DNA of 64,000 nucleotides from Eutrigla gurnardus (taxonomy: Eukaryota; Chordata; Actinopteri; Perciformes; Triglidae). The DNA lies in NCBI GenBank assembly GCA_963514095.1, contig OY741281.1:9335819-9399818 (forward strand), written 5' to 3'. Made by a program: the position numbers and the translations under genes. A model generated the notes under the pieces. The model made no database searches, was not told where the DNA came from, and worked only from the letters and a program-made list of their open reading frames with translations. Shown piece by piece: positions 12,601 through 26,634 of this stretch (positions are counted from its first letter, which is position 1; each line of letters opens with the position of its first letter).

Positions 12601-15494
12601 GGGGTCAGCCAACCGAGGAGCGTCTACTTTCTCTTCATATCAAGGCCTTCTGTTCCTCCAGCTGCCGGGCTGCATGTTGTTGAGACAGGTGTCATCTTGG
12701 CTATGTGAAACACCTTCATTCTTGATACAATTATCCCCCCGGCTTGGTAACTTAACCTACAACGTGGCTGGGAGGCATCCCACTGCTTCCAGGAATACTC
12801 GCTGTCTGCCGGAATACTATGACATGAATGATATAGATGTGATGAGTTGACCCACCCTAATGTAGTTCTCTTTGAAAAGTGCACCGTCGACTGGAGCAGC
12901 GCAGTGATAAATCAATGTGTTAAACAGGCCCCTATCTTTCTGCAGAAATGGCTTCGCAGGAGGATAGATCATGTGCCACCAGAGCAGCTGCATCTCAGAA
13001 CAAACATTAATTTATATAGTGTATGGTACTTATTATTTACCTGCCTTCATTAATGATTTTTCATTTTTCAAAGAAAATACTAAGATAACTCAGCATCATA
13101 GGAATAAGCATTTTGCTTATCAACATAAACTCAAGTCTAAGTCAAGTATACCATATTACACTCAATCAACGGTCAGGTCATGAATATTGCAATGGCTGAG
13201 ACAGTTCAGACCAGTCCTCTGCCTCTTCCCTAAAGACTGGCAACAACATGTGTTTCACCGTTAATTAAAATCAGTCCTGGGCCCATGCTGTATGATTAAT
13301 TACCTCATACCTTGTAGTTGCCCACAAACATTGATGACTCTCTGCTTGTATGTCATGGATAGGACTTGCACCATTTATCACCCCTGTAAGGTCAAGCTCA
13401 TAGCTACATTGTGCTCTGTAATTATAAGCCCCTGGTTCCAGCGCCATGTTGTCTCTTATTGCCTCTGATTTTGACAAATTCTTTCTTGTCTGCCTCCTAT
13501 GTTTGAATGTCGACTAGTGTTCCTATTAGGGTTTAAAGTCAATGTATGCAAACAGCAAATAACTACGGGTTCATAAACCATTAAGTAGTCAGTGATGTTT
13601 CCATACAGAAATTAGTTGCCACCGTGATCAATGGCAGGAAACTGCATATTGTGAAACATTGCACCGTATCCTACCCTGAAGAATGAGTGTGACTGGAAGT
13701 CAGATTAAACGAATGTCAAGAAGAAAAAAAACACCCTTCTCAAGGTTAAAGCCAAATCTCCAGATATCCGGTGTTTGCCTCTAAGATATTCAGCACTGAT
13801 ATACTACATCAGACAATTGGAGCATCTTTTTCCATGCCTTTCTCTGGAGGAAAAAGCATTACATACCTTTTTGGCTTTGGAGAATGCCACTGAGCAAATG
13901 TGTGTCTCCTGACACCTTGGGTTAATGATCAGCCAGCTTCCAGAGAGGCAATGTATTTTGAGTCACCAGCGAAGCGTGACAATAACCTTTAACATTATCA
14001 TTTACGCACATATTATACCACAGGACAGATTGTCTATAGGCTGCCTCGCAGCAATAAGTCATCCTCCACTGATAGGTTACCATCCTCATCTTTTTCATGT
14101 TCACGTATGTGACTTTGAGGTGGTGTGCAGGCCAAAATCGTCCATCTTTTGAAATATCATTTTTGTCTTTTTTTTCTCCTTTTTCAAGATGCCTCTCTCA
14201 AGGTGAAATATTGTGATATTGCCACAGGCATAATGTTGTGAGATTAAAAATGGAGGGTACAAGTAGGCGAATGAAATAAAGTGAATCTTTTCACGCGGCT
14301 TGTCGGAGAACATTAGTTTACGCAGATATTTGAATTACAGCATGCATTTTTGACTGCAGGGTAACAGTCTCAAGGCCATATCATTCTGGCGCCATGAGAG
14401 GGATGAAATATTTCCGAGGAAATGCCGATTGACAGGCACCTAGAGAATCAAAGCTGTTGGATTACAATGATTTGTTATGAATCATGCAGGGCAGACTTCC
14501 ACGCCAGCGCTCAGCGGTGGTGTCTGGTTTCTGTCTGATTCATCAGTCATGACATAACACTAACATCATATCAAAGGACGGAGACATTTGACAACATACA
14601 TTTTAATAAAATGAATGGTAGCAGAGGTGTAGAATAAGCCACATCATTTAATAATAGTAAACCAGTGCCATAATCATATATAATCCGGTTATTGGACTTT
14701 GCATTTGCACTTTTAAGCAGGACTTTGAAGAGGTTCTATTTTTCACCAATGATCAATATTGATGATTACAGTTTTTGCAGCTGGTATAGAAAGCTCCAAA
14801 CTGCTTCCCACCACCACCATGAAATAAAGTACATTGTTTTTGATTAAAACCAATTTTGGTATTAGAAGTTTAAATTCTGTATTATAAGCTGCTGCTGTAT
14901 TAAGTAAATCAGGTGATAATTCCCTCTCTAATATCCATGTAATATTGCTGTGAAAACATATGTTACTATTCCTCACCAAATGTATCATCATTTAATAATA
15001 TTACATTTGAACACATCATAATGTATGGATAACACGTTTTATTAAACTGCAGCTATTACATTTGTCATACATACAGTATTTAGGAGCAGTGGGTTGCTGT
15101 AAAACCCCCAGGAAGCAAGGGTCTTCCTCATGGGCACTTTGACATTCACAAAAGAGGAGCCAAGCTTGGGTTTAAAGTTAATGACGGTTATTTAGAAGAT
15201 ATGTTAAAAATGGTTGGGATGCACCGCAGATGGAGTTATGTTGGTGTCATATACTCCAGGGAGATGATTTGGAAGCAATTTTCAGCTTACTCTAACTTTA
15301 AATGGATGTGGGTTTTCTTGTTTGGCATTACGATGGCTCCAAGTGGCCATAAAAATTTAATAAAAACCTCTTTATAAAATGTATCTTGAATAGTCATACA
15401 AATATTGCCACTGAAATTATCTGTAGATTTTGTGTTGTCTCACTCGTCTGAATCACACAATCAGTTTGTAAATATAAACATCTGTCCCATTGAT
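9635..15494. other. Intergenic, 5.9 kb without a gene
   Basis: No frame here has a recognisable domain. A complex, non-repetitive block at about 14340-14560 is a candidate conserved element (texture only). I see no transposon ends. Confidence 0.55.
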
Positions 15495-15498
15495 TAGA

Positions 15499-16061
15499 GG
15501 GTCATTCCATGTCATTTCAACACATTTCTGAAAATCTTCCCACCTGACCATCACAGAATTTCTTGAAAAAAATCTAGTACGAAGATACACTTGTTGATAA
15601 GACAAATCCAAAGTATTAGGTCTCTACTGTCAATAGTTTTCTCATGAGTTTTTCTCATCTCTCAAATCATTGAATGAATTCTAGTTTAGACAGTCTTCAT
15701 CATATTCTGAAAAGCCATTTTTAAACAGCAATATCTGGAAAACTATCTCACCTGTAGCCTTCAAATTTTCTACAGTGAATGTTAATAATAGCCTTCAGAC
15801 ATGGAATGTCAGGGGTGTAGCTCAAGTATAACCTAGTATGGTAGGTACTTAAACTTCTCCCAACATGTGGCTTGTCGAAATTAAATAACAAATTTGAAGA
15901 GTGGCTGAGCTCCCAGTTTTGCAGATATAAGACTTCTATGGCTTATCTCTAGTGTTAGCTTAAACATTCTACACAATATGGTTTCTCTTGGATGATTAGT
16001 TTACAGGACATTCTAAGATGGTCAGGTGGGAAGCATTTGATGAAATTACATGGAATGACCC
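15499..16061. mobile_element. 563-bp TIR element with TAGA target duplication
   Basis: It starts GGGTCATTCCATGTCATTTC and ends in the inverse, GAAATTACATGGAATGACCC. TAGA flanks both sides (15495-15498, 16062-16065). No coding capacity. It is collinear over nearly its whole length with the left arm of the element at 25107-27129, so it is a shorter relative. Confidence 0.85.
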
Positions 16062-16065
16062 TAGA

Positions 16066-18534
16066 GGAATGTAGGCAAATCAAGGAATGTATAGAAAAAG
16101 CATGAAACAGCCACACAACTTTAATCAGGTTAATTGTAGTTATCTTAGGACATGGTGTGGATTAGACCCCCCAAATGATATACCTTGCCATTTATACAAC
16201 GCACTGAATACAACACTGGTGGCCAAGCCATCACATGAAACTAAGTTAACTTCCTCAAAGTTTTTTTGAATGAAATCCAGTGTGCAAACCAAAGGGACAA
16301 GGGGAAATAATTAACATGGAACTAACACAAAGTGATCCTTAAAAGAGTCAGCACCACGGCTATGCTGCCGTTCCCCCTCTTGGGTCATCACAGATAATCA
16401 CTGACTGCTTGCACACTCAACTCTGCCTGTTGAAGATGCACTTAATTAATCCCTTCCCATCCAACAATGGGCTGTGGGGGGGAGGAGAGACAAAACAGTC
16501 AAGGGAGCTTTATTTTGTGTACAATTAAAGATGCCCTTCCCTCAAATGTCCTTCTCAATCAATGGCTCTGGAGGACAAGGGAGACAAAGTTGATGCAACA
16601 TGTGGAGGCAACAAGACAGAAATCAAGAAAGTACGAATCAATGGATGAAGAGTCAAGGCCTTTACACACTACAAGTGTGGTAAATAAACAACATGTCAAT
16701 ATTTCACATCAAAACTCTTCATACAAGCAGGGATGTGAATGTTTAATAGTTGAAACATGTTTTCAATAGGTTTGAATATATTCTTGCAGACCAACCACCG
16801 GGATCGTGTTGACCCAGAGCCCAGAGTCTGTCTCAGCTAAACTGATGTATAATCTGAGATACTGGAAGCTATTTTATTGAGTTTCCTTTTTAGCAAAATC
16901 ATCTGAATCTCTTTGGCAAACAGTTACGCAGTCTGAATGTTTAGGGCTTTTATTGTGAAAGATGAGTTCAGAAAGAGTGGATCTGGTATTTAGGTGGGAG
17001 GAGGTGCAGCATTGTATCATGATACTTTGCGTGGTAATATTGTTGAGATACACATTTATCACTCTTAATTACATAAGCTATTCATATTGAAAATATATAT
17101 GAAACCTTTTGATAACATTTGCCTTTCCAGTCCACTAGATGGGGCTGAGTTGTTTTAGTGCAGTCTTGGGTAAAGCCTTAGTCCAGCTTGAAAGGGGCAA
17201 AGTTTCCTGTATCATTTCGGACCAAGTGTGTCCGTGTTGTTGTGCAGTATATTATACGCACAACATTACTGGTTGATGCCCTTATTTGCGGATTTGGGAG
17301 CTCAGAAAAATCGACCTCGAAAACGAATTACAGCCTTGTGTGTAAAAGCCTTTATATGTCTGACTAAATGGGGGTTGTTGCTGGGCACCGAACATGCTCA
17401 TTCTTCTTCCAGCAACAAATACACTCCATTTTATCAACCAGCGAAAATTACTTTTCATTTTCACGAATGCTGTTACAGCCAGCTGGTTCTTCACTCAACT
17501 AGGATACAAAACCATCTTTCTCCTTGAAGACGTCTTTGCAAAACACTGCAGCGCCCACCGGTTAGCAGCTGAACACATTAAATGCAATCAGTAAAGCCTT
17601 ATCAGTGTGCCTGTTAAATATTTATGCAAATAATAACATATCTTTTCACATATGTTAGTTAAACAAATTTGCGAGCACGGTCCGCTCTTAAGAAATGTTT
17701 TGTCACTTTAATGGCACCGTTCTGAATGCCAGTACCATTCAATGTGATCACATAAGCAAACCTTGTAGTCATGTTCATGTTACCATTTCAGTTAATAGTG
17801 TTTTCCCATCATATCAAACAATGTGGTAAAACAAATTCACAAGAGGACGACACTTGAGGCTGCTTTACCTTGAAAAACTGAAACCTGATCCAACCATCAA
17901 TTATTATGACAAATAGAAACATTATAAGTAAATGCTTAGAATTCCAGCTGCTGAAACTAAAACAAGACAGTTATATATTTGTTCAGGTGAAACTTCCATT
18001 ATTGCATTAAAATGGCACTAATGGCACCGCACATTTGTGCATCTTTGTAATACCACCAAAGGTGGTGACATTGTTCTAAATGATCAAAATTACCACATAA
18101 TTAACCAAAAGTATACTCAAACATAGAATACAATCACTTCCACAAAAGCCTGTTTATCCATGCAAGATACCCATTCATTAAAGTTTGAATGAACATGTGG
18201 TGTTGTCACGCCACCCACTGAATTAACTGTTTATTTGAGGTGACCACATTTCAGGTTTTATCTAGACAATGGCGTTGCAATTTGCAGCTGGTTGGATGAT
18301 TCATCACACAAACAGGCTACAGCCCTGCCTTCTAAAAAATGATGTTCCCACTAAACGAAACTGCATTGTGATTTACGTTTCGAGGGGAACATATATTGTC
18401 GTGGATAGGGTCTGCTTTTGACGTATTGGAAATAAGTTTGAAATGAGTCAGAGGGATATATCTGTATAGGGAAAAGGTCAAGGTGATGGACATGTAAAGT
18501 ACTTTGGTTGTTTTTGATGTAATTGAAAGTGCAG
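16066..18534. other. Intergenic, no gene seen
   Basis: Unique-looking sequence. Overlapping frames at 17228-17594 on both strands have no support. Confidence 0.55.
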
Positions 18535-19120
18535 TTAAAGGAGAAATCCAGTCATTTTTGACCCCATTTTTGTTGTCCCCAGGGTCATCCCAACTTATTA
18601 GAAGCAAAAAACACGACAAAAATTGATTGACCTAGCCCGAGATGTGTCCCTGCCTGCCAGACTTCCAGAATAGCTCCAATGTTAACCGATAGGGGCAAAT
18701 TTTATCTGCTTTTCTGGGCTTCAGAAAATAATTCCAAGACCTATGCAACACAGTTTGGGTCCTTACGAGACACGACAGCACTCGTTTAGCTCAAATAGTG
18801 TGGCGAAACAACATAAATATGTGTTTTTGCATGGAGTTACTCACCTCAAATCACCCCGTTGACATTAGCAGTAGAGTGCCAGGCGCGCGCTCGTCCCTCC
18901 CAGTCACCGCAAAAACGAAAACGTTTTCCTCGTAGTTTTGATTTTGTATCCATAAAGAAACGATCGAGCAGTGCAGTCGTCATGTCCATAATAAATCCAT
19001 GAAGCTGTTATGTCCATATGTATGACTATGTTACAACATAGCAACGATTGCTTACAGCTAAACAGCAGCCCATAGCCAAAACAATGCAAGTCTCATGCAA
19101 GTAATATAACGTAATATGTA
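18535..19120. mobile_element. Possible fragment of a TTAA-type element
   Basis: TTAA at 18535-18538 is followed by AGGAGAAATCCAGTCATTTT, an AGG start like the other TTAA elements here. The segment to about 19120 is GC-richer than its flanks (CCAGGCGCGCGCTCG at about 18877). I found no matching right terminus, so it would be truncated or misread. Confidence 0.3.
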
Positions 19121-22100
19121 GGAGACAGGGTTGCACACTAGGGCTTCATGATTGATCAAATTTGAATCATGATCAACATTTTGGCTTTCCACGATTAAAT
19201 GAACATGATCGACTGCGGTATTGATGTTTAGAACGCGTGCTCCACTTATAGAAAAGTCTTCTGCATATCAATCAATCACTTCCTAAACCAACCCTTTATT
19301 CGGCTGAAATCATTTTTTCGTATCATCTGTGTCAGCCGATATAGTTAATCAGCAATCAGGATCGACAGCATAAAAACGATTATTGTGCTATCTCTGGAAG
19401 CTATATTTACTCCCTTTTTTCATACGTTCATGTAGATCCTTATGCAGTAGACATATATTCCTGTCCCTGGGAAAACGCATATCTACACCACGAGGACAAG
19501 GTGGTGTCAAATGTGCCACTATTATGATACACAGTGGCATTTGTTGCTCAGATATACACAGAGAATTGGTGTAAGACTGCACAACGTACAGAACTACCAG
19601 GACACTTTCAACTATTTCACCCCGTTGGCAAACAGCTCCTGCAAAGGGACCAAAATAGTGCAGAAAGGGGCTGAAAATGTGGTGGGGCACATTTATTCAC
19701 CGCCATTTAGTGGAATAAATGTAGCAGCTGAACTGACAGAGGGTTCAGCTGTTGTAAATGTGTTCCACGTTTCACTGCTTTTGACAAGAGCAGCAGTAAA
19801 ATAACCATGCTAGAACTGGCTGACCCGTGCCAGTAAAAAAAAAGAAAAGAAAATACGGGTATGTTGCCCCAAGGATATATTCAGACGCAGAAGATAATGG
19901 GCAATCATGTGAGCAGTCTGCAGCTGTAGAAGTTTGGGCCATGAGAATAGTAGGTACAGTGACCCATGTCAGATGGGTTCATGCATTTGGAAGATTTAAT
20001 AATTAGCGAAACCATTCGTAAATGGAAAGGTCACAAGTTTTAGTTTTCACACAGATGTTCAGAGACCCTTCCGCATGTAGTTAAATATTACACCCGCACA
20101 AAGTGCTGGCCTTTCCATCAGGAGCAATTTGGGGTTCAGCGTCTGAGGAGCCTGTGGTCGGACCACCAAACATCCGGTATCAGCGGACTACCCGCTCCAC
20201 CTCCTGATCCGCAGCTGCCCCTACTTTATGCCTAAGTCATTAAATAGACACTAAACAAGGACAGCGCGGCAACACATTTTTTTTATAGCAAGTTATATTT
20301 GTGGTTGATTGGATAGTATTAACGAGCAAATCACGTAGTCCAATATCACTTCATTCTCTGCGGAGCAAATTGAAGCAGCTGATCAACTAGGGAGCCCGAG
20401 AGCTGAGATCACCTTCAAATAAACGGCTACTTAATTATTATCTCGAGGAATGTTAATGTCTGCATTTCAAACATCATTGCTTGCTGTCAGTTACGGGAGT
20501 TAGACCAGGTTGATATTTCATGCTTTGGTTTTCTTTTGTAAACCAGAAATTGGAGGAAAAGGCCAATGTTCTTATGTTTGCTTCAACTGTTAATTTGGCA
20601 GCTTTTCTGTGTCTTACATCATCTGTATGACACTTAATATGGCAGCAGAGAGTGAATAAATGCCATCACAAATGATTCTATTTTCATACACACATCACAT
20701 CAAAACCAGTCACCATGTTGGGTTGTATGTACAGGTGCAATTGTTTTATACTATTACAGTATTACATATCTATTTTTCTCATTAAGTATGTGATTTAACT
20801 GAATAAACCTGATGGCATGTGAAAACATGTATTATTATTATTGTCTGAATGATTCCGATATTAGTTATTATACATTATAAATTTTTTAACTTTCTATTAT
20901 GTGAAATTGAGAGTAGAGCTCCAGACTAACTTTTTTTACTGCCATTACTGAATATAATTTTAACCTTGAGTTGTAAACCACTCACAGTTGTTTGAATTAT
21001 ATCTTTTCACAGCAATATCAAAGAGATATTAGAGAGGCAATTATGACCTGTTTAACTTCCTTACTCTAGCTCTTAGCAGCTTCGAATAAATTCTTAAAAG
21101 TACTCAAGGCAAGACGTTTTTTTTTTATCGAATATAAAAAACATACAATAATTTATTTCCTAATCATTGGAATTGTGTTTTTTATTCAAGTGACTATGAC
21201 AGCTGACTATAACAAAGGAAAAGGCTACCATTTAGAATTTCTGACACTGATGTTGGCCTGATCACACCAGGACGTTTCACAACAGGCGCAGCTGCTTCAA
21301 AAAATGCCCCCTTGGCGAAGTGCGTCGGGGCAACACAGCTGATGAGCTCGTGGAGCGGCGGTGCGTGATCACTCAGGCGATCAGTCAAGCAGACGTGGAG
21401 CTTTGCTGTTGGATGCCTCTGAGCCTGGTGCTGATGAAGTTGAGAATACTTTCATGTGCATCTTCAAAAAATGTGACAACGTGATTGGCCTCTTTGTCTG
21501 TCAATAACAGCTGTTAGAAAGAAAATCAGAATTACAATAAGTTTCTTTACTTTTCTACATATGTATAAGTTCTTATAGGTTAAGTATTGACAAACAGTAA
21601 CTAGCATAGTTGTCAAGAACTTGAGTAATCGTTGACATGACTTGAGAGTGTCTCCACTTCCATTTGCTTTGCATCACTGTAGGCTGTAAACTTTAAAGCA
21701 TAGTACTATACGTTTACACAAATGCAATTGTGGATGAAAAATATCATGACCTTTGAGAGATTCTAAGCAATAGAGATAATAAACTTGAAATATAGTGGGA
21801 AATCTTAAATCAGTCCCCCCACCCCCCTTTTTTTTCCTTGCCTGTAGCTGTTCCCATCTTCCTCAGTAATGATATGATTCTGCCAAATTAAGATTAACAT
21901 GTGACCTGGGGTTGGCTGGACGACTTAGATTAGAAAAACAATCTATCATGTTTCTTGAGGCAGATTTAAGTGCAAATTAAAATTAGCACACTCCTAGTGC
22001 TGTTGAATTTGATTCACTTTGAAGCAACTGTGGTGTTAATTTGGTATCACCCCTGTGTTGGATCCTGTCAAATAATTAATGTTGCTTTGCATCATTCTGC

Positions 22101-25100
22101 AATGGGTGAACTGAAGTTATTTCATAACTTATCTCTCATTTGATTGGCATTTTTCTTCATTAGGCTGTGTGCTGGTGTGCCAGTGGTGTTATCTCATAAA
22201 ATAAAGACATAAAGGGAGTGTTTGAAGCACACACCTTTAGTACCCCCTTTTGGTAGCTGATAATAAAAAAAGAATTATTCTCCCATGTTCGCCAGCCCAT
22301 TTGGGACGATGTATCTGCACGTCAGTGGACTCAGAATGGCAGCGCTGAAGTCCTCTAAGAGCCATTCATTATTATAATTTCCATGTCTGTCCATCACACA
22401 GGCACTCCCAAATGAGCATTATCTTGCGTTGTACAACTATATGAGGCTTAACATGGGAAATATGCACATTTCAATTTGAAGCTACAGTGATATTGTGCTG
22501 GAAATTAATTCATCTCAAATTTAACATCCATCTTTGGAATAGCCCACATTGGTTCAACTGACAAGACAGCGTTTCATTTCTAAGAATCATTTTTTTCCTC
22601 CTTTTTGTTAATTTACTTGTACAATCTGATCAGTTTAATAAGTGGATGCACTTAGATCTACAGCACATTATTTGCCATGCATTACATGCATACATGACTG
22701 CAGCTTTTTTCTTAACCTGGATTTACATGCAGAGGAGGGTTTTCTGACCTGCTCATATTTTGACAATATATCTTTCAAAGGCATATGGACACAAGTCCAG
22801 TCAATTGCCTTTGCTAATATTTGTCTGTTTGCATTTAACTGAAATTCTGATGGCTGCCTGCACATAAATGGACTGAAAACAAAGCCCAATTTATTCACAG
22901 CCAACATCAACAACCTGTTGTCCTGAAAAGATGCTGAGAAGTTTGAATGACATTTTATAGAATTTTCAGTGATGTGAGCTAATTATAGTTATCAAGAGGA
23001 TGATATGGACAGTTGTATGTTGCAAAACAGCTATCAAATGATTGTCTGATGAAACGGCACAAACGAGTGATTGTGCGATGAATTACATGTATATAATGTT
23101 TGTATTTTGTAGTGAAACTTGTGTGTGTATGTGTGAATTGTCCACACAAGGCATACCAACAGTGCACATGGAGTCGACGTGCCAAATTTAATTCAGGAAA
23201 AAAACATGCAGGGGGAAGTCTCTGAGTGTGTGACAGAGGAATTGTGCTGCACCCCCCCCCCCCCTCCCAACAAACAAACAAAAAAAACTACATTTCTTGA
23301 GGCAAATAATTCAATATAATGCGGTAGATTGTCAATGAAGAGTCACCCTCTTCTCCTTGATGGGATGGCCTAATTAATGGCAAGGATAATTAACTGAGTC
23401 CCATTTCATTGGCCACAAAGTGCAAGGCGACAGCCCCATTATCCTGTTGATAACTGAAGTGTCCTTCCTTTCATCTCCACTCTTAATGTCATCAAATACC
23501 ATTACTGATTGTCCAATTTACAGCGTGCTCTGGGATCCCACTGTGAGCTGAGGCACGGAAGCGCATCACAAATATGAGGCGAATGCTCAGCGAGGTGCAG
23601 CCAGTACTGGGCATCAAAACACTATGATATTTTCCAACTTTCTAGTTGGATGTTGCAGAATGCCGGTGCATGATATGATATCTGATTACCGGCACATTTC
23701 ACAGTTCATCAGAGATAAGCATTGCAGGGATTCCCACCGGTTGAATTATTTCAGGGAGCATGGATGACCGTGACTTCCAAAGAAAGCTATTTTTGACCGG
23801 GTGATGGCAGCGGCAAAAAGCTTTCAAGATTGTAGAAATGGGGTCAGGGTCTTGTAACCTTGGTGGCTCAGGTAAGTGAACCAAGATTGAGTTTAAGAAT
23901 GACTAAGAGTTACAGACGACAGTATGTACTTTCTATGTGTGAAAAAAAAATAGTAGACAGCAAATGTCCATCACACAATTCTATCTTTCAATATGAGCGT
24001 AAAGATATGATTCTTAATGTGATTCTATCTTGTATAAAATAATTTATGACTGATTTAAATCAGTAAAAAAATGAATACTCCCTTTTTATGTTTCATTAAA
24101 AGACAGTGCTTGGTATTCCTGTGTAAAATAGATGGTGGCTGACCATGACCATCGATTGGCATTTTGGTTTGATCACTGATGCAACCCATTGCTAGAGTTA
24201 TAGCCATTGCTAATGCTAACTAACCTGCCAAGTATCTCTACAAACTAGCAAGGAGTATGAAACGTTTAATTTGCATTCACACATTAAACCTGCTGCTTTG
24301 CTGCTGGTTTTGAGACACATTTACATTCTGGCGATTCTTAGGATCTTTCTCATTACATTTTTCAATTCAATCCCAAAATCACACATTTGCCTCACGAAGC
24401 TTTACACTATTTACAGTGTACAGCATTTTCCTGTCCCAGGATCTTCCATCGAATTAGAATAAACTCATTAAAAAAGACAATTCAAAGGAAAAAACCTCAG
24501 GGAGAGACAATGTGCAGGGATCCCTCTCACAGGATGGGCACAAATGCAATATATGTGATGTGTACAGAATAAACAATCAAATAATTACAACGTAGTCCAT
24601 CCATATGACAGGAATGACACATGTAATGAGGGCAGTAAAGTAGATTAATGGCAGAAATAATAGTAGAAGGTGATTACTACTAAATATAACAGCAGCTGTG
24701 GATATAACGGAATGACCATAATGGTGTAGAAATAGGAGCATTGTAAAGGTGTATGTGTATTGTTGGTGCGGCGCTGTGCGTAGTACTGAAACGGAGCGGA
24801 TTACATCAATACACAGAACACATCTTGGTTTCTTAGCCTGCTTCTTTTCCATGGTTGAAAATACAACTTTTGGCCTTATTTCCATTCTGCTTCCATTGCA
24901 GCAAACAGACAGAAGGGAAAGTTGTCCAGTTTGCTTTAGGCACTGTGGAATTCTGATGTGTTCTGTGACATTATCTCTTCCCCTTATCGGCCGGAAATCT
25001 CATGTCGGAAACTCGGGTTCAATACAATCCGTTCAGAGGCAAATAATCAAAATTGTTTTTTATACTTCATAATGTAGGATTTTGACATAATTGAAATCCT

Positions 25101-25102
25101 TA
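19121..25102. other. Intergenic, 6 kb without a gene
   Basis: No supported coding exon. Contains a poly-C tract (23251-23267) and a complex block at about 23335-23640, listed separately. Confidence 0.55.
23335..23640. other. Complex block with paired TAATTAA cores, candidate conserved element
   Basis: CCTAATTAATGGCAAGGATAATTAACTG at its start has two homeobox-type cores about 18 bp apart (longest copied run kept short here: TAATTAATGGCAAGG). It then has CCATTTCATTGGCC and a non-repetitive 250 bp. Such texture is common in vertebrate developmental enhancers. No functional evidence is visible. Confidence 0.25.
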
Positions 25103-26087
25103 TTATGGGTCATTCCGTGTCATTTCATCAAATCTTCCCACCTGACCATCTCAGAATGTCCTGAAAAAATTAAAGTACAAAGACACACTTGTTACTAGGA
25201 CAAATCCAAAATATTAGGTCTCTACTGTCAACAGTTTTCTCATGAAACATCATTGAATGAAGGGTAGTTTGGAGGGTTTTTGGCATCATACTCTGAAAAG
25301 CCATTTTTAAACAGCAATATCTGGAAAACTATCTCACCTGTGGCTTTCAAACTTTCTACAGTGTATATCTGTTACTAATAGCCTTCAGACATGAAATATC
25401 GGGGGTGTAGCTCAATGAAAACCAAGTATGGTAGGTACTTAAAATGTGGCTTGTTGAAATAAAGTAGTACATTTGAAGAGTGGCTGAGCTCCCATTTTTG
25501 CAAAAGACTTCTATCACTTCTGCCTCGATCTCTGGTGTTAGCTTAAACATTCTACGAAATATGGTCTCTCTCAGATGATTAGTTTCACAGATATTAAGGT
25601 TAAAAAATGGAAGTAAACACATATTTGCCCAACTTCAGAGTCATATTCCAAAAAACTGACAAGTATCAGGTCCAAACTTACTTTTTTTGAAAGATCATAT
25701 TCTTGTCTTGTCCTAACAGCGTACTAGTAAACATCACAGGAGGGCAATTCAATTGTGTTTTTTACCATTTACCAAAGACTTACATGTGACTAAATGCTAC
25801 TGATAAATTGATAAGTCCTTGAATGTGAGTTAAACATGGTGAAAGCAGCTTTTAATGTCTCAAACCATGAACAAACAGCATAATATTGAAGACTGTACAT
25901 TTTGTCATACTTTAAGTATATAAATTACACAACCAAATCAAATAATAATCTTAATTTGAGCATAAAGATTTTACATTACAGTAGAAAAGTCTCCAAAGTT
26001 TGATATTGATTAACAGTTTGTTTCTATGCTCACTATGAGGGATCACACATTTTTCATCTTTTAGATCCAATTCCTTCGTCACATTCA

Positions 26088-26378
26088 TTAATTTGGCAGT
26101 CTCTTTACAAATTGTCTAATGTACATCTCTCCTCTGTTGTGCTCATCTTTTTTTGATGGCATACATGCACCCAGTTTCTGTAGAGGGAACGCAATACTTG
26201 TAATTCTAGCCTGCAGTGCACATTGCACGTCTTCTTTTCTTGGCCAGTAGAAACTCTTGGCAGGGCCATGTGGGTGCATGAACTGAACCAGTACATCTTC
26301 ATCTGACACATCTCTGATACTTCCTATCCACCATTTCTGATCATACACACAACTCACATATTGTCTCATAGTGAGCAT
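26088..26378 (-). pseudogene. Transposon-derived C-terminal domain remnant (MHPHGPA motif)
   Basis: The 96-residue frame reads QYVSCVYDQKWWIGSI, then VLVQFMHPHGPAKSFYWPRK. I recognise this pattern (YD..WW.G.I ... FMHPHGPA.SF.WP) from the C-terminal part of predicted transposon proteins in fish. Downstream the expected CWVP-type continuation is replaced by CALQ and the frame drifts to a stop. It is the last coding trace in the foldback element. A Tudor-like fold is a guess. Confidence 0.55.
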
Positions 26379-26521
26379 AGAGACAAACTGTTATTCAATA
26401 TCAAACTTTGGAGACTTTTGTACTGTAATGTAAAATCTTTATGCTCAAATTAAGATTATTATTTGATTTGGTTGTGTAATTTATATACTTAAAGTATGAC
26501 AAAATGTACAGTCTTCAATAT

Positions 26522-26634
26522 TTGCTATTGTTATTATTACTATTGTGTTTCTTGTAACATACCGTCCGTTGGCTGCTGTGGCAAACAAATTTCCCCGTTG
26601 AGGGACAATAAAGGAATTCTGATTCTGATTCTGA
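26522..26634 (+). mobile_element. 113-bp 3' retroposon tail inserted in the foldback right arm
   Basis: It contains ACAAATTTCCCCGTTGAGGG, ACAATAAAGGAATTC and three TTCTGA units (ATTCTGATTCTGATTCTGA), the 3' tail form of a fish LINE or LINE-mobilised SINE. The left arm reads CAATATTATGCTG without it, so the insertion point is precise. Confidence 0.8.
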
